Of a stretch of 9,390 bases of DNA, positions 1 through 6,628 are shown piece by piece. Numbering within the stretch: the stretch's first letter is position 1; every line of letters begins with the position of its first letter. This DNA is from Pseudomonadota bacterium (lineage in GTDB: Bacteria > Myxococcota_A > Polyangia > Polyangiales > Ga0077539): contig JAEYZO010000358.1 in assembly GCA_023428035.1 (NCBI GenBank), forward strand, positions 1 through 9,390, written 5' to 3'. The notes beneath the pieces were generated by a model. It was not told the DNA's origin, searched no databases, and worked only from the letters and a program-made list of their open reading frames with translations. Position numbers and translations under genes: made by a program.

Positions 1-1
1 G

Positions 2-637
2 CTCAGGGTCGAGCTCCGCGCGCGGGAGATCGTCCCCACGATGACCCTCTTCGCCGCGCTGGTGGCGGTGCTCTCGTCGATGTCGCTCTTCGTCGACGAG
101 GAGACGGGCCGCCGCGTCGCGCCGGGCGTGCTCTGGATCGCGGTGGCCTTCGCGGGCACGCTGGGGCTGTCTCGGTCCTGGGGTCGCGAGCGGGAGGAGG
201 GCGCGCTCCGCGGGGTGCTGCTCACGCCAACGTCCCCCGCGGCGATCTTCCTCGGAAAGGCGGTAGGGTCGCTGGCCTTCCTCGCCGTGACGGAGCTGGT
301 GGTGACGCCGCTGGTGGCGCTCTTGCTCCACGCGCCGGTGGGCGATCACCTCGGAGCGGTGAGCGCGCTCCTCGCGCTGGGCTCGCTGGGCTTCGTGCTG
401 GCGGGCACGCTCTTCGGCGCGATGATCGCCCGCACCCGCGCGAGGGACCTCTTGCTCGCGGTGGTGCTCTACCCGCTGGTGTCGCCGGCGCTCCTGTGCG
501 GCGTGGTCGCGACGAGGGACGTGCTCTCGGGCGCGCCCCTCGCCGCGGTGGCCGACTGGTTCAAGATGCTGGCGATCTTCGACCTGGTGTTCCTCGCAGG
601 GGGGACGGTGCTGCTGGGCCCGCTCCTCGCGGAGTAG
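2..637 (+). CDS. ccmB: Haem exporter permease CcmB (5' partial)
   Basis: Membrane subunit of the CcmAB(CD) ABC system, which acts on haem-loaded CcmE in periplasmic cytochrome c maturation. The reading frame is open from base 2, and the 13 codons before the first ATG (at 41) encode a typical CcmB amphipathic N-terminus (ELRAREIVPT), so that internal ATG is not the true start. About 10 residues lie beyond the left edge; 211 are present against roughly 220 in the family. Six hydrophobic segments can be seen. Between the second and third is the charged cytoplasmic loop ending in the family-like stretch REREEGALRGVLLTP, followed by AIFLGKAVGSLAF. The usual follower ccmC is not downstream, because the next gene is convergent and starts its stop codon 9 nt away. 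This is therefore the end of its transcription unit. A generic ABC-2 permease is the only alternative, and the loop motifs argue against it. Confidence 0.9.
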   Translation, partial: LRVELRAREIVPTMTLFAALVAVLSSMSLFVDEETGRRVAPGVLWIAVAFAGTLGLSRSWGREREEGALRGVLLTPTSPAAIFLGKAVGSLAFLAVTELVVTPLVALLLHAPVGDHLGAVSALLALGSLGFVLAGTLFGAMIARTRARDLLLAVVLYPLVSPALLCGVVATRDVLSGAPLAAVADWFKMLAIFDLVFLAGGTVLLGPLLAE

Positions 638-645
638 AGCGCCCC

Positions 646-1821
646 TCAGGGCTGGATCGAGAAGCTCCCGGGGTAGTTCCCGTAGTTCTGCGAGGTCACC
701 CCGTTCGCGGCGGAGCCGCGGTACGCGGGCAGGCCCGGGAGGATCCGCAGCGTGAACGCGCCGCCCTGCGCGAGCGTGATGCGCCCCGCGTGCGCCGCCG
801 CGCCGCAGACCGAGCTGTCGTCGGTGTAGACCCCCGTGCCCCACACCGTGCCGGGCGCGCCGCCGGGGGGGCAGTACACCCTGAAGGCCTGCCCGTTACG
901 TCCGCGGTGCGGCGTCGCCGCCTGCGTCCAGTTGTAGGAGATCGCCCCCGGAGGCGCGTTGCCCAGCGCGGCGGGGGGCCGCGCGCCAGCGAACACGAAC
1001 GAGCCCCCGTAGCTCCCGTAGTTCCTTGAGGTGACCCCGTTCGCGGGGCTGCCCACGTACACGGGCAGGCCCGGCGCCACCGTGATGGTGACGTTGCCGC
1101 CCTCCGCCGCGGTGATGATCCCCGCGTGCACGGCGGCGCCGCAGACCGAGCTGTCGTCGGTGTACGTGCCCGTGCCCCAGACCGTGCTCGGAGAGCCCCC
1201 CGCGGGGCAGCTGAAGACGAACTGGCGGCCGTTCTGCCCCCGCACCGCGACGGCGTTGGTCTGCCACGGCCCGCGGCCGGGAGGCGTCGGCAGCGGCGCG
1301 GCCCCGCCTCCCGTTGGCGGCGCGGGCACCACCGGCGGCGTCGGCGCGTTGGTGGGCACGGGCGAGGCGACCATGCCCGGCGCGGCGCCGCCCACGATCG
1401 AGAAGCTCCCGGCGTAGCGGCCGTAGCGCGTGGTGGTCACGCCGTTGCGCACCGTGGCCACGTACGCCTCCTGCCCGGGGAGGATCTGGATCTGGAAGGT
1501 CCCGCCCGCGCCCTGGTTGATGCGCCCCGAGTGCAGCGCCGCGCCGCAGACCGAGCTGTCGTCGGTGTAGACGTCCGAGCCCCAGACGGTGCCCGCGGGG
1601 CCGCCGGGGGGGCAGGTCACCGTGACGACGAGCCCGTTGCGGCCGCGGAAGGCCCGGGCCTGCGTGCGCCAGTTCACGTTGGGCATCACCTCGCCCGCGG
1701 CGGGGGCCGCGGGCTGCGGCGCCGGGGCCGACTCGCTCGAGCTCCGCTTGCAGCCCACCGAAGCGGAGAGGGTCAGTGTGAGTGCGACGGCGCAGAGGGA
1801 CCGAGACATACGACAACCCAT
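646..1821 (-). CDS. Putative lipoprotein with three tandem LCCL domains
   Basis: 391 residues. The N-terminus has a signal peptide (MGCRMSRS, then a hydrophobic core) and a possible lipobox SVGC with Cys24. Ser at -3 is off-consensus, so lipidation is likely but not certain. A short Ser/Pro/Ala tether follows. Three LCCL-type modules occupy about residues 50-143, 186-278 and 297-390, each with TVWG, YTDDSSVCGAA, HAG or HSG, GG, PG..Y, NGVT and a closing GSFSI or GSFVF. Modules 1 and 2 are joined by a Pro/Gly/Ala linker (144-185). Each module keeps two cysteines (70/92, 205/227, 317/339), fewer than the four usual in animal LCCL domains. LCCL domains are extracellular modules linked to ligand or lipid binding, so an envelope binding role is an inference; no catalytic motif is visible. 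The start at 1821 is chosen over ATG 1809 because of a strong ribosome binding site 8 nt upstream. It is divergent from the urate/ureide operon and convergent with ccmB. Confidence 0.85.
   Translation of the reverse strand: MGCRMSRSLCAVALTLTLSASVGCKRSSSESAPAPQPAAPAAGEVMPNVNWRTQARAFRGRNGLVVTVTCPPGGPAGTVWGSDVYTDDSSVCGAALHSGRINQGAGGTFQIQILPGQEAYVATVRNGVTTTRYGRYAGSFSIVGGAAPGMVASPVPTNAPTPPVVPAPPTGGGAAPLPTPPGRGPWQTNAVAVRGQNGRQFVFSCPAGGSPSTVWGTGTYTDDSSVCGAAVHAGIITAAEGGNVTITVAPGLPVYVGSPANGVTSRNYGSYGGSFVFAGARPPAALGNAPPGAISYNWTQAATPHRGRNGQAFRVYCPPGGAPGTVWGTGVYTDDSSVCGAAAHAGRITLAQGGAFTLRILPGLPAYRGSAANGVTSQNYGNYPGSFSIQP
800..1569 (-). repeat. Three copies of an identical 29-bp block inside the LCCL repeats
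   Basis: The block at 800-828 recurs without a mismatch at 1136-1164 and 1541-1569. It encodes the YTDDSSVCGAA core of each LCCL domain. Spacings are 336 and 405 bp, matching the 112- and 135-residue domain periods. The flanking domain sequence is clearly more diverged. These are gene-internal repeats from domain duplication, not a mobile or CRISPR repeat. Confidence 0.85.
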
Positions 1822-1980
1822 TCGTGACTCCTCCTTCGTGTCACGCGAGGCCCGGCACCCGCCGACCCGCCGCGCGGCACCGGCACGGTCGCACCACTCG
1901 CCCCGCGTTGAGAACCCCGAAAATGGGCCCGACGGAGTCATTGCGCCGCGCTTGTAGGCGGTGAGAGCATCAGCGCCCAC
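1822..1980. other. Divergent intergenic region between the LCCL gene and the urate/ureide operon
   Basis: These 159 bp must hold the promoters of both divergent units, unless the operon is transcribed from elsewhere. A TTGAGA at 1908-1913 (+) resembles a -35 box, but no acceptable -10 lies 16-18 bp downstream. No clear palindromic operator was seen. A weak purine-rich stretch, GGCGGTGAGAG (1958-1968), precedes the ATG at 1981 at a rather long spacing. Confidence 0.5.
1830..1836 (-). promoter_or_regulatory. Ribosome binding site of the LCCL lipoprotein gene
   Basis: On the minus strand this reads AAGGAGG, followed by an 8-nt spacer to the ATG at 1821. It is the strongest Shine-Dalgarno sequence in the window, and it fixes the start at 1821 rather than the in-frame ATG at 1809, which would lie 20 nt away. 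Confidence 0.85.
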
Positions 1981-3381
1981 ATGGACCCGCTGGAGCTGCA
2001 CGAGCAGCGCGTTCGCCGCGACCTCGAACTCCTGACCTACCCCCGCCGGCCCTGGCTCCGCCCCCGCGTCACGGCCTCGGGCGCCCCCGTTCACGACGCG
2101 GTGGTGGTGGGCGGCGGGCAGGGCGGGCTGGTGGCCGCGGCGGCGCTGATGCGCGAGCGCGTCGAGCGGGTGCTGGTGCTCGACGAGAACCCCCTCGACC
2201 GCGCGGGGCCGTGGCTGAACTTCGCGAGGATGGTCACCCTCCGCACGCCGAAGTACCTCACGGGGCCCGACCTGGGGATCCCGAGCTTGACCATCCAGTC
2301 GTGGTGGGAGGCGCAGCACGGCGAGGGGTCGTGGGAGGCCATGGGGCTCGTGCCCAAGGAGTCGTGGGCGGCCTACCTCGCGTGGTACCGGCGGGTGATG
2401 GGGGTGCCCGTGCAGGCCGACACCGCGGCCGAGCGGGTGCGCTGGAGCGAGGCCGACGCGTGCCTCGCGGTGGACGTCACCCGCGGCGGTCAGGCCGAGA
2501 CGGTGTACGCGCGCAGGGTGATCCTCGCGACGGGCATCGACGGCTCCGGCGCTTGGGACGTGCCCTCGATCGTGCGCGACGCGCTCCCGAAGCACCGCTG
2601 GGCGCACACGAGGGAGGACATCGACTTCGACGCACTGCGGGGCAAGCGCGTGGCCGTGCTGGGCGCGGGCGCGTCGGCCTTCGACAACGCCGCCACCGCC
2701 CTGGAGCGCGGCGCCGCCGAGGTGCGGGTGCTCTTCCGCCGGAGGAAGCTCGTCGACGTGAACGCCTACCGCTGGGCGGAGTTCGTCGGCTTCCTCAAGC
2801 ACCTCGGCGACCTGCCCGACGACTACAAATGGAGGTTCATCCTCCAGATCGTGCGCATGGGTCAGCTCCCCCCCGCCGACACGCTGCGGCGGGCGCGCGA
2901 GCTGCCGGGCTTCTCGCTGCACCCGGGCTCGGCCTGGGAGCGCCTCGAGGAGACCTCTGACGGCGTGCGGGTCACCACCCCCTCGGGCACGCACGACGTC
3001 GATTTCGTGATCGTGGGGACGGGCTTCGTCACCGACCTCTCGCGCCGCAGGGAGCTCTGCGAGCTCTGGCCCCGCGTCGCGCTCTGGCGCGACCGGTACA
3101 CTCCGCCCGACGACGAGCGCCACGCCGACCTCGAGCGCCACCCCTACCTCGGGCCCTCGTTCGAGTTCACGGAGAAGAACCCCGGCGAGGCCCCGTGGGT
3201 GTCGCGGGTCTACAACTACACCTTCGGGTGCCTCCCCTCGCTGGGCTTCGGCGGCGCCAGCATCTCGGGGATGAAGTACTCCGTGCAGCGGCTCACCGCC
3301 GGCGTCACCCGCTCGCTCTTCCTCGAAGACAAGGACGAGCACCTCGCCTCGCTCATGGCCTTCGACGAGAGGGAGTTCTGA
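1981..3381 (+). CDS. FAD/NAD(P)-dependent oxidoreductase, candidate urate hydroxylase
   Basis: 466-residue flavoprotein with two Rossmann dinucleotide folds. The FAD-binding glycine motif GGGQGG is at residues 44-49, followed by an acidic strand end (LVLDEN, 65-70). The second nucleotide motif, VLGAGASAFDNA (227-238), is probably the NAD(P)H site. The usual ATG (183-185, in ILATG) and IVGTGF (344-349) motifs close the domains. No signal peptide or membrane span is present, so it is cytoplasmic. This architecture matches flavin monooxygenase/Pyr_redox_3-type enzymes and differs from class A hydroxylases such as HpxO, with no conserved DG or GD motifs recognised. It heads the operon and overlaps allantoinase by 1 nt (TGATG). 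All later steps from 5-hydroxyisourate are encoded next to it and no urate oxidase is, so NAD(P)H-dependent hydroxylation of urate is the inferred reaction. A flavoprotein urate hydroxylase not homologous to HpxO (HpyO of Xanthomonas) is known; whether this protein is its homologue cannot be decided here. The oxidoreductase call is firm, the substrate is not. Confidence 0.8.
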   Translation: MDPLELHEQRVRRDLELLTYPRRPWLRPRVTASGAPVHDAVVVGGGQGGLVAAAALMRERVERVLVLDENPLDRAGPWLNFARMVTLRTPKYLTGPDLGIPSLTIQSWWEAQHGEGSWEAMGLVPKESWAAYLAWYRRVMGVPVQADTAAERVRWSEADACLAVDVTRGGQAETVYARRVILATGIDGSGAWDVPSIVRDALPKHRWAHTREDIDFDALRGKRVAVLGAGASAFDNAATALERGAAEVRVLFRRRKLVDVNAYRWAEFVGFLKHLGDLPDDYKWRFILQIVRMGQLPPADTLRRARELPGFSLHPGSAWERLEETSDGVRVTTPSGTHDVDFVIVGTGFVTDLSRRRELCELWPRVALWRDRYTPPDDERHADLERHPYLGPSFEFTEKNPGEAPWVSRVYNYTFGCLPSLGFGGASISGMKYSVQRLTAGVTRSLFLEDKDEHLASLMAFDEREF

Positions 3382-4739
3382 TGGCGACGGCGCTGCGCTC
3401 GACGCGGGTGGTGCTCGGGCCCGAGCTCCTGCCCGCGACGGTGGTGATCGAGGGCGAGGCCGTCGCCGCGGTGCTCCCGCGCGACGCCGACCCGGGCTGC
3501 GCGGTCGAAGACCTCGGTGACCTCGCGCTCTCCCCGGGCCTGGTCGACACCCACGTGCACGTCAACGAGCCGGGCCGCACCGACTGGGAGGGCTTCGACA
3601 CCGCGACCCGCGCCGCCGCCGCGGGGGGCGTGACCACCCTGGTCGACATGCCGCTCAATTGCATCCCGGTGACCACCACCGCGGGGGCGTTGAGGGTGAA
3701 GCTCGACGCGTGCGCTCCGCAGCTCAGGGTCGACGTGGGCTTCTGGGGCGGGGTCGTTCCCGGCAACGCGGGGGAGCTCGCGGGCCTCGCCGCGGCGGGC
3801 GCGCTAGGGGCCAAGGCCTTCCTGTGTCACTCGGGCATCGACGAGTTCCCCAACGTCGAGGAGAGCGACCTGCGCGCGGCGATGATCGCGCTGCGCGACG
3901 CGGGCCTGCCCTTGCTGGCCCACGCCGAGCTCGACCTCGGTTCGGCCCCGAACGATCACCCGCCGAGCTCCTACCGCGCGTGGCTCGACGCGCGGCCCCA
4001 CGAGTGGGAAGACGCCGCCATCGCGCTATTGATCCGCCTGTGCCGCGAGACGCGCTGCGCCGTGCACGTCGTTCACCTCTCGTCGGCCGACGCGGTGCCG
4101 ATGATCCGCGACGCGAAGGCCGAGGGGCTGCCCTTCACCGTCGAGACCTGCGCCCACTACCTGTGCCTGCGCGCCGAGGAGGTCCCCGACGGAGAGACCC
4201 TCTACAAGTGCGCGCCGCCCATTCGTGAAGACGCCAACCGCGAGCGCTTGTGGGCCGCCCTCGACGAGGGCGTGATCGACTTCGTGGTGACCGACCACTC
4301 GCCGTGTACGCCCGCCCTCAAGGGCCGCGAGCGCGGAGACTTCACGGAGGCCTGGGGCGGCATCGCGTCGCTGCAGCTCGGCCTGTCGTCGGTGTGGAGC
4401 GAGGCCTCGCGGAGAGGCGTGACCCTGCCCACGCTCTCGCGGTGGATGTCGTCGGCGCCCGCGCGCTTCGCGGGGCTGTCGACGCGAAAGGGCGCCATCG
4501 CGCCGGGCCACGACGCCGACCTCGTGGCGTGGGACCCCGACGCGGAGTTCACGCTCACGCCCGAGCGGCTGCACTTCAAGCACAAGAACTCCCCCTACGT
4601 GGGGAGGGTGCTGAAGGGCGAGGTGAGGTCGACGTGGCTGCGGGGGCAGAGGGTGTATGAGGGCGGGCGCTTCAGCGAGCGGCCCGCGGGCGCGGCGATC
4701 CTGGGCCGCGACGACCTGAGGAGAGAGACCGACCGATGA
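3381..4739 (+). CDS. allB: Allantoinase
   Basis: Cyclic amidohydrolase of 452 residues, the usual family length. It hydrolyses allantoin to allantoate in the cytoplasm. The binuclear metal site is complete: H58 and H60 in the motif DTHVHVNEPG, the probable carboxylated lysine K145 in GAKAFLCHSG, H181 in LLAHAE, H232 in VVHLSS and D305 in VTDHSP. These lie close to the known E. coli AllB ligand positions (59, 61, 146, 186, 242, 315). ETCAHYL (255-261), KCAPPIR and a final KNSPYVGRVLKG region are typical of allantoinase rather than dihydroorotase or dihydropyrimidinase. The frame stays open upstream to 3195. ATG 3381 is preferred because the homologous domain begins there, a GGGAG lies just upstream (3371-3375), and the start overlaps the previous stop by 1 nt. 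The 3' end overlaps allantoicase by 4 nt. Confidence 0.95.
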   Translation: MATALRSTRVVLGPELLPATVVIEGEAVAAVLPRDADPGCAVEDLGDLALSPGLVDTHVHVNEPGRTDWEGFDTATRAAAAGGVTTLVDMPLNCIPVTTTAGALRVKLDACAPQLRVDVGFWGGVVPGNAGELAGLAAAGALGAKAFLCHSGIDEFPNVEESDLRAAMIALRDAGLPLLAHAELDLGSAPNDHPPSSYRAWLDARPHEWEDAAIALLIRLCRETRCAVHVVHLSSADAVPMIRDAKAEGLPFTVETCAHYLCLRAEEVPDGETLYKCAPPIREDANRERLWAALDEGVIDFVVTDHSPCTPALKGRERGDFTEAWGGIASLQLGLSSVWSEASRRGVTLPTLSRWMSSAPARFAGLSTRKGAIAPGHDADLVAWDPDAEFTLTPERLHFKHKNSPYVGRVLKGEVRSTWLRGQRVYEGGRFSERPAGAAILGRDDLRRETDR

Positions 4740-5785
4740 GCGCGAAGGACCCGAACGCCGTTCACCTGATGGGCCTCGTCGACCTGGCCGACGAGCTGCT
4801 GGGAGGGCGCGCGCTCTCCGCCAACGACGAGTTCTTCGCGGAGAAGGAGAACCTGCTCAAGCCCGGCCGAGGGGTGTTCCTCCCCGACGAGTACACCGAC
4901 CGTGGGAAGTGGATGGACGGCTGGGAGACCCGCCGTCGCCGAGAGCCCGGTCACGACTGGTGCGTGCTCAAGCTCGGCGCGCGGGGGAAGGCGCGGATCT
5001 TCGACATCGACACCAACCATTTCCTCGGCAACAACCCGGCCTTCGCCTCCGTCGACGGGCTCGAGGCCGACCCCGACGCCGACCCGTCGTCCTTCTCCGA
5101 GAGCGACTGGGTCGAGGTGCTGCCGCAGTCGCCGCTCCGCCCCGGCTCGCAGAACCTCTTCGCCGCGCACCGCCCCGGGCCGTGGACGCACCTTCGACTC
5201 AACATCTTCCCCGACGGCGGCGTGGCCCGCTTTCGCGCGTGGGGAGACGTCATCGCGGGCGGCGCCGACGCCGAGGCCGACGAGTCGCAGCGCGCGCGGC
5301 TGCTCCCGGGCGAGGTCGACCTCGGGTCGGTGAAGAACGGCGCCCTCGCGGTGGCCTGCTCCGACATGTTCTTCGGGCCGATGAACAACCTCATCCTCCC
5401 GGGGCGCGCGCCCAACATGGGCAACGGGTGGGAGACGCGCCGCCGCCGCGGACCGGGCTTCGACTGGATCGTGGTGCGCCTCGCCTCGCGCGGCTCGCTC
5501 GGCCTCGTCGAGGTCGACACCAACCACTTCAAGGGCAACTGCCCCGGCAGCTTCAAGCTGGAGGGCGTCGACGCCGCGGGCGCGAAGCTCACGGAGCTCG
5601 TCGACCCGACCCTCCCCTGGGTGACCGCGGTGCCAGAGCGGAAGCTCACGCCGCACACCCGACATTTCTATCGCGAAGAGGCCGTCGGCCACGGGCCCTT
5701 CACGCACGTGCGCCTGTCGATCTTCCCCGACGGGGGCGTGAGCCGGCTGAGGCTCTACGGCAGGCGCGACGAGGGCGGGGCGTGA
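4736..5785 (+). CDS. alc: Allantoicase
   Basis: Allantoate amidinohydrolase of 349 residues. It converts allantoate to ureidoglycolate and urea, releasing urea rather than the ammonia formed by allantoate amidohydrolases. Two internal repeats of the allantoicase fold are plain. GWETRRRREPGHDW (62-75) matches GWETRRRRGPGFDW (231-244), DTNHF (92-96) matches DTNHF (261-265), and THLRLNIFPDGGVARFRAWG (151-170) matches THVRLSIFPDGGVSRLRLYG (323-342). Both repeats appear intact and the length is normal. The start ATG overlaps the allantoinase stop (ATGA), with GAGGAGAG at 4718-4725 about 10 nt upstream. The 3' end overlaps the next gene by 4 nt (GTGA), so translation is probably coupled across the junctions. 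Confidence 0.95.
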   Translation: MSAKDPNAVHLMGLVDLADELLGGRALSANDEFFAEKENLLKPGRGVFLPDEYTDRGKWMDGWETRRRREPGHDWCVLKLGARGKARIFDIDTNHFLGNNPAFASVDGLEADPDADPSSFSESDWVEVLPQSPLRPGSQNLFAAHRPGPWTHLRLNIFPDGGVARFRAWGDVIAGGADAEADESQRARLLPGEVDLGSVKNGALAVACSDMFFGPMNNLILPGRAPNMGNGWETRRRRGPGFDWIVVRLASRGSLGLVEVDTNHFKGNCPGSFKLEGVDAAGAKLTELVDPTLPWVTAVPERKLTPHTRHFYREEAVGHGPFTHVRLSIFPDGGVSRLRLYGRRDEGGA

Positions 5786-6291
5786 GCGCCGCCTCGGTGC
5801 TCGACGCGATGACCGAGGGCGAGGCGCGCGAGGCCCTCACCCGCTGCTGCGGCTCGTCCCGCTGGGTGGCGGGGATGCTCTCGCGACGCCCCTTCGGCGA
5901 CGACGCGTCCCTGGAGCGCGCCGCCGACGAGGTGTGGGCGACGGCGACGCCCGACGACGTGCGGGAGGCCCTCTCGCACCACCCCGAGATCGGCGCCGAC
6001 CTCGACGAGCTCCGCAGGCGCTTCGCGTCGACGGCGACCTGGTCGAGCGGGGAGCAGTCGGGGGTGTCGGCCGCGAGCGACGAGACCCTCCACGCGCTGC
6101 GCGACGGCAACCGGCGCTACCGCGAGCGCTACGGCCACACCTTCGTGGTGTGCGCGACGGGCAAGAGCGCCGACGAGATGCTCGCGCTCCTGCGGGAGCG
6201 GGAGCGCAACGCGCCCGAGCACGAGCTCTCCGTCGCCGCGGCGGAGCAGGGCAAGATCACGAAGATCCGACTGAGGAAGCTCTCGCCATGA
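5782..6291 (+). CDS. uraD: OHCU decarboxylase
   Basis: 2-oxo-4-hydroxy-4-carboxy-5-ureidoimidazoline decarboxylase, 169 residues, near the usual 165-180. It forms S-allantoin from OHCU, the product of HIU hydrolase. Family marks seen: RCCGSSRWVAGM near residues 21-32, the HHPEIG segment (66-71) carrying the catalytic histidine (probably H67), GEQSGV around E91 (90-95), and the C-terminal FVVCATGKSADEML (121-134). The stop of allantoicase and the start form GTGA, so the GTG at 5782 is chosen. It has a purine-rich GAGGG 6 nt upstream (5771-5775), and the family alignment begins near here; the next ATG at 5809 would cut off the first nine residues. It overlaps the HIU hydrolase gene by 4 nt. The frame is open far upstream, but that part is a shadow of allantoicase. 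Confidence 0.93.
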   Translation: MSAASVLDAMTEGEAREALTRCCGSSRWVAGMLSRRPFGDDASLERAADEVWATATPDDVREALSHHPEIGADLDELRRRFASTATWSSGEQSGVSAASDETLHALRDGNRRYRERYGHTFVVCATGKSADEMLALLRERERNAPEHELSVAAAEQGKITKIRLRKLSP

Positions 6292-6626
6292 GCCCGCTGA
6301 CCACGCACGTCCTCGATGTCTCCCTCGGTCGCCCCGCGAGGGGCGTGCCCGTCACCCTCGAAGCCCGCGACGGAGACGGCTACCGCCACCTCGCCCGCGG
6401 CGTCACCGACGACGACGGCCGCGTGAAGACCCTGCTCCCCGAGGGCACGCTCTCCGCGGGTGTCTACCGACTCAGCTTTGATACCGCGTCGTACTTCAAC
6501 GCCCTCGGCACCGCGGGTTTCTACCCCGAGGTGAGCGTGGTCTTCGAGGTCACGCGGCCCACGGAGCACCACCACGTGCCGCTGCTCTTGAGCCCCTTCG
6601 GCTACTCCACCTACCGCGGGAGTTGA
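6288..6626 (+). CDS. uraH: 5-Hydroxyisourate hydrolase (transthyretin-like)
   Basis: HIU hydrolase of 112 residues, the standard bacterial size for this homotetrameric transthyretin-related enzyme. It opens the ring of 5-hydroxyisourate to give OHCU. Diagnostic elements are complete: N-terminal LTTHVLD with H7, GRVKTLL with R45, the HHHVPLLLSPFGYSTYRGS stretch carrying the other active-site histidine (94-96 region), and the C-terminal YRGS tetrapeptide that separates HIU hydrolases from true transthyretins. There is no signal peptide, so it is cytoplasmic. The start overlaps the upstream stop (ATGA), with GAGGAAG (6273-6279) 8 nt before it. Its presence beside OHCU decarboxylase shows that the operon handles products of urate oxidation and not only allantoin. 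Confidence 0.95.
   Translation: MSPLTTHVLDVSLGRPARGVPVTLEARDGDGYRHLARGVTDDDGRVKTLLPEGTLSAGVYRLSFDTASYFNALGTAGFYPEVSVVFEVTRPTEHHHVPLLLSPFGYSTYRGS
6618..6622 (+). promoter_or_regulatory. Ribosome binding site deciding the DUF6986 start
   Basis: GGGAG lies 6 nt before GTG 6629 and directly abuts the alternative TTG at 6623, leaving no spacer for the latter. It therefore supports GTG 6629 as the start codon, although the TTGA overlap would mimic the other junctions of this operon. Confidence 0.55.
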
Positions 6627-6628
6627 GA

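Noticed and set aside
638..653. Short hairpin between the convergent ccmB and LCCL gene ends.
   Set aside because: Only about 5 bp with a bulged G and no T-tract, which is too weak to call a terminator in such GC-rich DNA.
800..1569. Recurrent identical blocks as a possible CRISPR or mobile repeat.
   Set aside because: There are only three copies, widely and unequally spaced, in frame and encoding the same LCCL core; domain duplication explains them.
1908..1913. TTGAGA as a -35 promoter element for the urate/ureide operon.
   Set aside because: No TATAAT-like hexamer at 16-18 bp; the stretch downstream is GC-rich and unconvincing.
646..3342. A continuous 898-codon minus-strand frame covering the LCCL gene and the antisense of the FAD oxidoreductase gene.
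   Set aside because: The part upstream of 1821 is low-complexity Arg/Gly/His/Pro sequence, antisense to a well-supported gene. A signal peptide and strong ribosome binding site place the true start at 1821.
3195..3380. Upstream in-frame extension of allantoinase to an ATG at 3195.
   Set aside because: It would overlap 187 nt of the FAD gene and encode Arg/His-rich sequence absent from allantoinases; ATG 3381 matches family length and metal-ligand numbering.
4595..5707. A long minus-strand frame (370 codons) opposite allantoicase.
   Set aside because: It has no recognisable domain and shows the Arg/Glu/Val/Gly-rich composition of antisense frames at high GC; the plus-strand gene explains the region.
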